Assembly (NCBI RefSeq): GCF_003130585.1
Contig: NZ_QFKX01000006.1
Location: forward strand, 1-64,000
DNA from: Brachybacterium endophyticum
Lineage (GTDB): Bacteria; Actinomycetota; Actinomycetes; Actinomycetales; Dermabacteraceae
DNA: 64,000 nucleotides
Direction: 5' to 3'
In this document: piece after piece, positions 49,924 through 54,803 of the stretch
Layout: the number at the start of each line of letters is the position of its first letter
Position numbering within the stretch: position 1 is the stretch's first letter
Notes under the pieces: generated by a model
The model's input: only the letters and a program-made list of their open reading frames with translations
Databases searched by the model: none
Told to the model about the DNA's origin: nothing
Position numbers and translations under genes: made by a program

Positions 49924-49959
49924 TAACCTATCGAGCGATAGTGACCACGTGATAGGTTA
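49924..49959. promoter_or_regulatory. Inverted-repeat operator between marR-type and SDR genes
   Basis: Perfect 9-bp arms TAACCTATC (49924-49932) and GATAGGTTA (49951-49959) are separated by 18 bp. The left arm also overlaps a second palindrome CTATCG-AG-CGATAG. The element is A+T-rich and lies in the 68-bp gap between the divergent genes, where it would cover both promoters. It is the probable MarR-type binding site. Confidence 0.7.
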
Positions 49960-49979
49960 ATTCACGGAAAGGGGCGATC

Positions 49980-50732
49980 ATGAGTACGGATCTCGCCGGC
50001 AGGATCATCATCGTGACGGGCGCGTCATCAGGGATCGGAGAAGCGGTCGCGCGCCGATCCGCGGCGTCGGGGGCGACGACAGTCCTCCTCGCGCGGCGCG
50101 AGGGGCGGCTGAGGGAGTTGTCGGCCGAGTTGGAGGAGTCGCTCGCGCTCCCGTGCGACGTCACGGATCAGCAGGCGGTCGCCGATGCCGTCCAGGCGGT
50201 GATCAGCAGGTACGGCCGCATCGACGTGCTGGTGAACAACGCCGGTCGCGGGCTCCAGGCCCCGATCGATCACCTCGACGTCGAGGATCTGCGTGAGGTG
50301 CTCGAGCTGAACCTCGTGGCACCCCTGCGCATGATGCAGCTGGTGCTGCCGCACATGCGGGCACGGCGCAGCGGGAGCATCGTGAACATCGGCTCGGGCA
50401 TCACCTTCCAGCACCTCCCGGGGACCGGTGGCTACGCCGCTTCCAAGGCTGCACTGGCGCAGCTCTCGGGCGTCGCGCGCGCGGAACTCGAGGGCAGCGG
50501 GATCACGGTGTCCACCGTGTACCCCTTCATCACGGCCACGGAGTTCTCCGGCTCGCTCCTGGGGTCGCGATCGGACGCGGCGCAGCTCGAGGCCGGGCAC
50601 GCCCCCACCCCTCGTGATCCGGGGGAGGTCGCCGAGGCGGTCCTCGAGGCGGCCGTCACCGGGGTGCCACAGATCGACCTCGTGCCCGAACGCTTCGGAG
50701 GGAGCATCCGTGAGGACCACCCGGCGATCTGA
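49980..50732 (+). CDS. Short-chain dehydrogenase/reductase
   Basis: A 250-residue classical SDR. The cofactor motif TGASSGIG is at about 13-20, NNAG near 88-91, the catalytic Ser in IVNIGSGI near 138, and Tyr/Lys in YAASK near 153-157. The Arg after the second strand (LARREGR) favours NADPH. A GAAAGGGG site precedes ATG 49980. The substrate is unknown; control by the divergent MarR protein suggests a response to a small organic compound. Confidence 0.93.
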   Translation: MSTDLAGRIIIVTGASSGIGEAVARRSAASGATTVLLARREGRLRELSAELEESLALPCDVTDQQAVADAVQAVISRYGRIDVLVNNAGRGLQAPIDHLDVEDLREVLELNLVAPLRMMQLVLPHMRARRSGSIVNIGSGITFQHLPGTGGYAASKAALAQLSGVARAELEGSGITVSTVYPFITATEFSGSLLGSRSDAAQLEAGHAPTPRDPGEVAEAVLEAAVTGVPQIDLVPERFGGSIREDHPAI

Positions 50733-50789
50733 CGCCACGGACGTCGGTCATCCCGATTCCCGCCACCACCGCGCGGGGGAGGACTCACC

Positions 50790-50891
50790 ATGCGCATCTT
50801 CATGACAGGAGCATCGGGGAACATCGGGTCCGCGCTCATCCCGGAGTTGTCGGCGGCACCCTTTTACGTACCATATAACACTGATACATAG
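50790..50891 (+). pseudogene. Truncated NAD-dependent epimerase/dehydratase N-terminus
   Basis: ATG 50790, after GGGGGAGG, opens a frame that starts exactly like an atypical SDR (MRIFMTGASGNIGSALIPEL) but is only 33 residues long. Similarity ends near 50857 (…LSAA) and the frame then runs into A+T-rich sequence and stops at 50889-50891. It is the 5' stub of a gene whose remainder was lost at a DNA junction. It lies just downstream of the SDR gene and would have been in its operon. Confidence 0.75.
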
Positions 50892-50900
50892 CACTTTTAC
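50862..50900. other. A+T-rich junction with CTTTTACG direct repeat
   Basis: Directly after the truncation point the sequence turns A+T-rich and the 8-mer CTTTTACG occurs twice, about 30 bp apart (near 50862 and 50894), flanking an ACCATATAACACTGATACA segment. It could be a recombinase or transposase site or simply the edge of foreign DNA. No insertion sequence is recognisable here. Confidence 0.35.
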
Positions 50901-50928
50901 GGTGCGAGCGCTCATCGCTGGCTCCCGC

Positions 50929-51081
50929 TCACGCGACGTGCCGGTGCCGCTCGATGCGCTCAAGCGCAACGAACAGGGCAGTGATGCCGAATCCGCCGAC
51001 GATCACCACGAGCGCACACAGCGTCTCAGCGGGCATCGGCAGGACGATCAGGGGGACGGGTGCTACATGTACCATCGCCAC
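50929..51081 (-). CDS. Small single-helix membrane protein (unrecognised)
   Basis: A 50-residue frame with one hydrophobic helix (about residues 21-40, ETLCALVVIVGGFGITALFV) and a basic tail ending in RIERHRHVA. GTG 51081 has GAAGGTG 6 nt upstream; ATG 51075 is the alternative. It lies inside the patchwork between the truncated epimerase and the TadC-like fragment, so it may be phage- or transposon-derived. The coding assignment rests on hydrophobic pattern and ribosome site only. Confidence 0.4.
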   Translation of the reverse strand: MAMVHVAPVPLIVLPMPAETLCALVVIVGGFGITALFVALERIERHRHVA

Positions 51082-51168
51082 GATGGCACCTTCTATTCAG
51101 GTGCTGTCTCGCCCCGTCCGGTGTTCGCGCACCTGGCGGGGCATCTCTATGCGTGGCATCCCGAACGG

Positions 51169-51258
51169 TTAACCATCCCGGTGGTGTTCTTCGTCCTGCC
51201 GCTGGTGATCGTGTTCGCGATCTTCCCCGGCCTCGCTGTCCTGGACATCGCGCTGTGA
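51169..51258 (+). pseudogene. C-terminal fragment of a TadC-like (GspF-family) pilus protein
   Basis: From 51169 the plus-strand frame reads LTIPVVFFVLPLVIVFAIFP and ends at a TGA at 51256-51258. This is the final membrane helix of TadC/GspF-family proteins of type IVc pilus systems. In-frame sequence before 51169 does not resemble the family, so only the 3' end is left. Identification rests on a short hydrophobic stretch but is supported by the DUF4244-like stub 150 bp downstream, which follows tadC in actinobacteria. Confidence 0.45.
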
Positions 51259-51410
51259 GCCGCCCGTGAGCCCTCCATCGATCCCCCCCCCACCCCGACC
51301 CCACCATCCACCACCGACCTCAATCCCTACCCCGAACTCCTCTCATCAGCAGATCTCATACGACTGCATCCCCGATCCCCGAGACCGTCGAAGGGCTGCA
51401 GAAGGAGACC

Positions 51411-51545
51411 ATGATGACCGTCCACCGCCAGACCATGCTGCGTCGACCTCTCCCGCGCATCGCCCCACGCCAGCGACGAGAGTCAGTCGGGCGGCGGCCT
51501 CTCAACCCCAGACCGAGGAGTGAGGGGACGTACCCGGGTGGGTGA
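51411..51545 (+). pseudogene. Truncated DUF4244-like N-terminus; possible prophage junction
   Basis: ATG 51411 or 51414 follows a strong GAAGGAG site and encodes a basic start (MTVHRQTMLRR...RQRRES) like DUF4244 proteins, which sit next to tadC. Similarity is lost near 51485, before the expected alanine-rich pilin helix, and the frame ends at 51543-51545 without it. The loss point is a candidate chromosome/prophage junction. The assignment depends mainly on gene order. Confidence 0.35.
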
Positions 51546-51784
51546 TGATTACGCTCGTGACTAATGCCTGAACAATCGTTGCGCTGACCGGGGGGAATGG
51601 CCCCTGGACGGCGTTTGTAGGTGGGTCGGGACATTCTGTCGTCCATGCATAAGGGGTATCAGATGATCGTGTGGGAGCTGCGGCCGCGCGTGCTGCACGT
51701 GGAGCAGTCGACGTTCCTGCGGCTACCCAAGCCTGCACCTCATCCGCTGACGGCTTCAGCGCGTTTGTGCCAGGTCGAGAGTGC

Positions 51785-52126
51785 ATGAGCGATCTCGACC
51801 AGTACGCGGCAGGGGAGCGGATCGAGCAGATCGTCTCGTCGGTCCTCATCGGCTACCGCCTCACGATCCGCGGTCCGCGCGTGGAGTCGATGCCCTGGCA
51901 CCGCGACCAGACGCTGCCTCGCTACTCGGTGCGGGTCGCTACGCCGGATGACTCCATTGTCTATACGGCACTCGTGTGGTCCGGCTGGGACGACGAGCTC
52001 GAGGAGCATCTGCGGCGGTGGCTGCTCGAGCGGATCCACCTCGAGGGCACGAAGCGCGGGCACGGCCGGCGTCCGGACCCGTGGTGGGTGAAGGTCTGGA
52101 AGGCGGCGAATCCCGGGCGGAGGTGA
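51785..52126 (+). CDS. Prophage hypothetical protein (113 aa)
   Basis: A 113-residue frame starting MSDLDQYAAGERIEQIVSSVLIG. It has a mixed alpha/beta look, with a Trp-rich second half (VWSGWDDELEEHLRRWLLERIHLEG) and a basic, Pro/Trp-rich tail. I do not recognise the family. It is the first of the plus-strand genes at the left end and is followed by a phage-type promoter. An AGGTCGAGAG ribosome site lies before ATG 51785. Confidence 0.6.
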   Translation: MSDLDQYAAGERIEQIVSSVLIGYRLTIRGPRVESMPWHRDQTLPRYSVRVATPDDSIVYTALVWSGWDDELEEHLRRWLLERIHLEGTKRGHGRRPDPWWVKVWKAANPGRR

Positions 52127-52151
52127 TGTACGCCGCCGGACTCCACTACAA

Positions 52152-52172
52152 ACATGATTGCTCATGTATACT
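52152..52172 (+). promoter_or_regulatory. Phage promoter with overlapping operator-like repeat
   Basis: TATACT (52167-52172) preceded by TG is an extended -10 box close to consensus. An inverted repeat ACATGA (52152-52157) TTGC TCATGT (52162-52167) overlaps its 5' edge. This is the arrangement expected of a repressor-controlled early phage promoter. Transcription would start near 52179 and run into the three small genes. Confidence 0.6.
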
Positions 52173-52185
52173 AAGAGGGTCGGAC

Positions 52186-52234
52186 GGGGGAGACCCCCGA
52201 AGACAGGAAAAGCCCCCCGGGTAGGCCGGGGGGC
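52186..52234. promoter_or_regulatory. Leader hairpins; minus-strand terminator
   Basis: Two G/C hairpins lie in the leader: GGGGG-AGA-CCCCC (52186-52198) and GCCCCCCGG (52212-52220) with CCGGGGGGC (52226-52234), loop GTAGG. On the minus strand the second is followed by TTTTCC (52206-52211), a textbook intrinsic terminator that would stop leftward late transcription. On the plus strand the C and G runs of the two hairpins could pair with each other, so alternate folds are possible. Confidence 0.6.
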
Positions 52235-52255
52235 GGGATAGGAAGGAGGACGACG

Positions 52256-52363
52256 ATGATCCTGCAAATCATCGGAATCCTGGTCAGCCTTCCTGGAGCG
52301 ATCGTAGCACTCGTGACCATCGGCCACCTGCTACGGCCCCGAGAGGGGAAGCACAGGAAGTAA
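52256..52363 (+). CDS. Small prophage membrane peptide (35 aa)
   Basis: ATG 52256 follows GGAAGGAGG at ideal spacing and opens a 35-codon frame. The product is one hydrophobic helix (MILQIIGILVSLPGAIVALV) followed by a basic tail ending in EGKHRK. Such peptides are common in phage early regions, but no function is known. The strong ribosome site makes translation likely. Confidence 0.55.
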   Translation: MILQIIGILVSLPGAIVALVTIGHLLRPREGKHRK

Positions 52364-52425
52364 CTGACCGGCCCCGGGGGCGACCCCGGGGCGCTTCCTC
52401 CCCCTCGCACGAGAGGAGCCCCATC

Positions 52426-52587
52426 ATGAACACTCGCACCCCCATCGCCCTTGCCGCAGTCGGCACCACCGCCCTGCTCGCCCTCGCGCCCCTCGCCCAC
52501 GCGCCCATCTGGGCCACCGCGACCCTCGGCGTGTTCGTCGGCTTGGAGGTGACCGCTCTGTGGATGCTCAGCAAGAGGAACGCATGA
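52426..52587 (+). CDS. Small prophage membrane protein (53 aa)
   Basis: ATG 52426 has GAGAGGAG upstream. The 53-residue product has an N-terminal hydrophobic helix (PIALAAVGTTALLALAPLA) and a second (ATLGVFVGLEVTALWML), joined by a short Ala/Pro/Trp loop and ending in KRNA. Its stop codon overlaps the ATG of the next gene (ATGA). Function unknown. Confidence 0.55.
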   Translation: MNTRTPIALAAVGTTALLALAPLAHAPIWATATLGVFVGLEVTALWMLSKRNA

Positions 52588-52778
52588 CGATCCACTACCT
52601 CGCCCGCGCCGACGTAGCCGAGCGGATCGGCGTGAAGCCCGCGACGCTCTCCCGCTACAAGCTGCCCACCCCGGACGCGATCACCGGCACGCGCCACAAC
52701 GCGGCACGTGGCTGGCTGCCCGAGACGATCGACCGTTGGAACGCCCAGCGACCCGGTCGAGGTCGCCGCGCCGACTGA
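52584..52778 (+). CDS. Small HTH DNA-binding protein (AlpA/Xis-like)
   Basis: A 64-residue protein that is almost only a MerR-type HTH: IHYLARADVAERIGVKPATLSRYKLPTPDA, then a wing with GWLPETIDRW. This matches AlpA-like regulators or excisionases of actinophages. ATG 52584 overlaps the upstream stop; an in-frame ATG at 52560 lies inside that gene. Position near the left end would suit an excisionase, which is inference. Confidence 0.7.
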   Translation: MTIHYLARADVAERIGVKPATLSRYKLPTPDAITGTRHNAARGWLPETIDRWNAQRPGRGRRAD

Positions 52779-52793
52779 ACCTGGATGCACGAA

Positions 52794-52825
52794 AGTGCCC
52801 CACCTCCCGTAGGAGATGGGGCGCT
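52794..52825. terminator. Hairpin H1 after the HTH gene
   Basis: Arms at 52795-52807 (GTGCCCCACCTCC) and 52812-52824 (GGAGATGGGGCGC) pair over 13 positions with one C-A mismatch and a G-T wobble; loop CGTA. It follows the HTH stop by 16 nt and so could end the rightward transcript. On the minus strand it is followed by TTTC. Confidence 0.6.
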
Positions 52826-52831
52826 GGGGAA

Positions 52832-52886
52832 AGCGGAGGGAGAGGCGGCGTCGTCACCCCCAAGACCGTGAGCGCCGCCCCTCCGC
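52832..52886. repeat. Hairpin with bulge between H1 and H2
   Basis: AGCGGAGG (about 52832-52839) and GGCGGCG (about 52844-52850) pair with CGCCGCC and CCTCCGCT (about 52872-52886), leaving a GAGA bulge and a 22-nt loop. It shares no sequence with H1, H2, H4 or H5. Confidence 0.45.
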
Positions 52887-52907
52887 TGTCAGTCTCCCAC
52901 GACGTGC

Positions 52908-52944
52908 GAGACGCCCTCATCTCCGGAGGAGATGGGGGCGTCTC
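52908..52944. repeat. Hairpin H2 (17-bp stem)
   Basis: GAGACGCCCTCATCTCC (52908-52924) and GGAGATGGGGGCGTCTC (52928-52944) form a 17-bp stem with one T-G wobble and a GGA loop. It is the most regular member of the family and has no T-run on either side. Confidence 0.7.
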
Positions 52945-53047
52945 AGTGTGGAGCGATGATGCTCCGCGATGCGGTGACCTCCCAGGGCCGTGTGTCTGGG
53001 CTGCCATCGCCTGGAAGAGTACGCCGGCTCACGAGGTATCGCTAGGT

Positions 53048-53086
53048 GCCCTCGCCCGCCAGCCACCACTGGAGGCGGGCGAGGGC
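53048..53086. repeat. Hairpin H3 (13-bp stem)
   Basis: GCCCTCGCCCGCC (53048-53060) and GGCGGGCGAGGGC (53074-53086) are a perfect 13-bp inverted repeat around a 13-nt loop. Its sequence is distinct from the H1/H2/H4/H5 family. Confidence 0.7.
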
Positions 53087-53213
53087 CGCGGCGAGGCTGT
53101 GCTCCTCAGACCGGAGAGAAGGAAGAGACGCCTACGAACCGCACCGGCACGGTATAGGGCGGGAGGTTCCCCGTGCGCGCCACGCTCAACCAATGAGCGC
53201 TCAGGCGCAAGAA

Positions 53214-53251
53214 AGCGCCCCCACCCCCCAAAGACGGGAGATGGGGGCGTT
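53214..53251 (-). terminator. Hairpin H4
   Basis: The arm 53214-53229 pairs with 53236-53251 with two C-A mismatches and a 6-nt loop (AAAGAC). On the minus strand the stem is followed by TTTCTT. It shares the GCCCCCA/GATGGGGGC core with H1 and H2. Confidence 0.55.
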
Positions 53252-53359
53252 CTCTGTGTCACTCCAGCGGAGTCCTCCCGGGTTTCAGTCAGGAGAAGCC
53301 GCCACGAATCAGCGTACGCCGCGACTGATCTGTATGGGACCAATCGGGACAACTTGCGG

Positions 53360-53398
53360 AAAGTGCCCTCATCTCGAGGAAGGAGGTGAGGGCACTTT
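53360..53398. terminator. Hairpin H5, terminator of the late operon
   Basis: AAAGTGCCCTCA (53360-53371) and TGAGGGCACTTT (53387-53398) are a perfect 12-bp repeat extended inward by four more pairs. It has TTT on both strands, lies 77 bp beyond the last leftward gene, and so is the likely first terminator of the late operon; it can also work rightward. Confidence 0.6.
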
Positions 53399-53474
53399 GA
53401 GCGGAGCGACGACCCCGCTCGAGGCGACCAGCCCCTACCGGAGCCCCCGATGGCCGCCCTAGGGCCACGGTATG

Positions 53475-53597
53475 TCAGCGGTGGCGCTGCCGGGCGCGTT
53501 CAGCACGGTCGGCGTCCGCGTCCGAGAAAGCACACCGCTCTGCTGCCGCAGCAGATCCGTACTGGGCGCCGCACTCCTCGCACTGATAGTCAGCCAT
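53475..53597 (-). CDS. Small zinc-finger-like prophage protein (40 aa)
   Basis: A 40-residue frame, MADYQCEECGAQYGSAAAAE then RCAFSD and a basic tail of Arg, Ala and Asp ending in RQRHR. The C-x2-C at residues 6-9 and the later Cys near 22 suggest a small zinc ribbon. The ATG at 53597 overlaps the end of the holin-like gene by 8 bp, so it is probably translated by coupling. It is the last gene of the late operon and is too short for usual gene finders. Confidence 0.6.
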   Translation of the reverse strand: MADYQCEECGAQYGSAAAAERCAFSDADADRAERARQRHR

Positions 53598-53994
53598 CGT
53601 CGCCTGCCCGATGCGTGTGGGCGCGAACCGCCTGATCGACCTGCCCGGCCTCGTCGGCGGTCAGTGCAGCCTCAGCGTCCGGGACACCCTCGAGGGCGCC
53701 GACGTCACGGACCTTGGTGCCGGTGGCGAGCTCGGATGCCTGCCCGGCCACGACCGTCGCGCCTCGGATGGACTCGACGACGTTGGAGTTCGCCGTGACC
53801 TTCGTGCGGGAGATGAGCCCGGCAACGATGGGGCCGGCGGCAGCGACGACACCGATGATCGCGGCCTCGAGGCCCTCGGGAAGATTCACGCCGAGGACGA
53901 CGACGAGGGCGATGACCGCGGAGATGACCGCGGACAGGCTGCCGATGGTGACAGCGGGCTCGGATCGGACGACAGGAGTGCGGGTGCCAGTCAT
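53590..53994 (-). CDS. Holin-like membrane protein
   Basis: A 134-residue protein with two hydrophobic helices (about 19-36 and 43-60, separated by VNLPEGL) and a charged, Glu/Asp/Ala-rich C-terminus. Short, two-helix proteins next to an endolysin are typical phage holins that permeabilise the membrane at lysis. AAGGAG precedes ATG 53994, which overlaps the upstream stop. No family was identified with certainty. Confidence 0.65.
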   Translation of the reverse strand: MTGTRTPVVRSEPAVTIGSLSAVISAVIALVVVLGVNLPEGLEAAIIGVVAAAGPIVAGLISRTKVTANSNVVESIRGATVVAGQASELATGTKVRDVGALEGVPDAEAALTADEAGQVDQAVRAHTHRAGDDG

Positions 53995-54314
53995 GACTTC
54001 TCCTTGAGGGATGGGACGTTGTCGTGGATGTACTCCAGGACGAGGGTGTGCGCGGGCGGCGGGACGCGCTGCAGCCGCTCGATGACGCCGACGAGGGTGC
54101 GACGGTAGGTCCGGTTCTCCGTAGTGACCACCTCGATTTTTTCGTCCATCGCCGCGATCTTGATGTCCTGCCGCTCGACCGCGGACTTCCAGTAGCTGGC
54201 TGCCTGGGCGAGGTCGGTGCCCTGGTTCGTAGACCGGGTCGCCTTCAACCCGATCCAGGCGCCGCCGATCGTGACGGCGGCGGAGACGATGATGCCGATG
54301 ATGGTGGAGTCCAT
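53991..54314 (-). CDS. Membrane protein with coiled coil (DUF2746/holin-like)
   Basis: A 107-residue protein with one N-terminal helix (TIIGIIVSAAVTIGGAWIGL) followed by a charged helical segment (SYWKSAVERQDIKIAAMDEK then TENRTYRRTL). This single-pass plus coiled-coil design is frequent in actinophage lysis cassettes (DUF2746-like) and resembles second holins or antiholins. It overlaps the upstream membrane protein region and the holin-like gene by 4 bp on the downstream side. Confidence 0.55.
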   Translation of the reverse strand: MDSTIIGIIVSAAVTIGGAWIGLKATRSTNQGTDLAQAASYWKSAVERQDIKIAAMDEKIEVVTTENRTYRRTLVGVIERLQRVPPPAHTLVLEYIHDNVPSLKEKS

Positions 54315-54803
54315 TCAGTCATCACCCCACGCCTCGGAGATCTCCTCCGATTCCAAGTGCAGTCGCGCCACGCAATAGGCCATCGAGAAGGCGACGTAAG
54401 ACGCGGCCGTGATCCAGCCGCGCTGGGAGCCACCGTCGACGGGCAGCAGGGCGTACACCCACGACACGGTGAAGTAGAGCGCCGTGATCGCGGGAGTGGC
54501 GATCAACCCGAACCAAGCCACCTTGTGCAGCGCCAGGGCCCGGGTGCGAGAGGCGACGGCGGCCCACAGTCCGGCCAGCATCCACACGCCGCCAATCATC
54601 CAGGGCTGGATCAGGTCCATCCACTCGATACCCGCGGCTCGCCCAGCGGAGGGCTGCACGATCCACGAAAGACCGATCAGGGCGATCGCCAGCCCCTTGC
54701 CGCCCATGTAGCGCAACGCCCAGGTGCGGTTGCGGGCCAGGACGTGGCCGATGACTCCGACGGGGGACTCGATGGAGCCCGTGTCGGTGACCTCGCGGCT
54801 CAC
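54315..54803 (-). CDS. Prophage four-helix membrane protein
   Basis: A 162-residue integral membrane protein with hydrophobic helices at about 37-54, 68-92, 100-122 and 130-150, and an acidic tail (SEEISEAWGDD). GTG 54803 lies in the stop codon of the endolysin gene (GTGA). Position directly after the endolysin makes a lysis or superinfection role plausible, but no family is recognised. Confidence 0.6.
   Translation of the reverse strand: MSREVTDTGSIESPVGVIGHVLARNRTWALRYMGGKGLAIALIGLSWIVQPSAGRAAGIEWMDLIQPWMIGGVWMLAGLWAAVASRTRALALHKVAWFGLIATPAITALYFTVSWVYALLPVDGGSQRGWITAASYVAFSMAYCVARLHLESEEISEAWGDD

Larger units (their letters stand above)
52779..53474. other. 696-bp non-coding block with related hairpins
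   Basis: No credible gene lies here. It separates the rightward short genes from the leftward late operon. At least six strong hairpins are present, listed separately, and four of them share the stem core GCCCYCAYCTC/GRGATGRGGGC. Smaller hairpins (GGAGC-GATGAT-GCTCC near 52951, CCCAG...CTGGG near 52981) fill the gaps. The block looks like stacked terminators, structured RNAs, or both. Confidence 0.6.

Noticed and set aside
51502-51849. A minus-strand frame at the proposed prophage border, considered as an integrase remnant.
   Set aside because: It shows no tyrosine- or serine-recombinase motif and overlaps the start of the 51785 gene.
53029-53352. A 107-codon minus-strand frame in the hairpin block.
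   Set aside because: No ribosome site, low-complexity composition, and it crosses hairpins H3 and H4.
52736-53389. A 217-codon plus-strand frame through the hairpin block.
   Set aside because: It depends on an upstream start inside the HTH gene, has no motif, and runs through all the hairpin stems.
52792-53400. The repeated hairpins as a possible CRISPR array.
   Set aside because: The repeats are imperfect inverted repeats at irregular spacing without equal-length spacers, and no cas genes are near.
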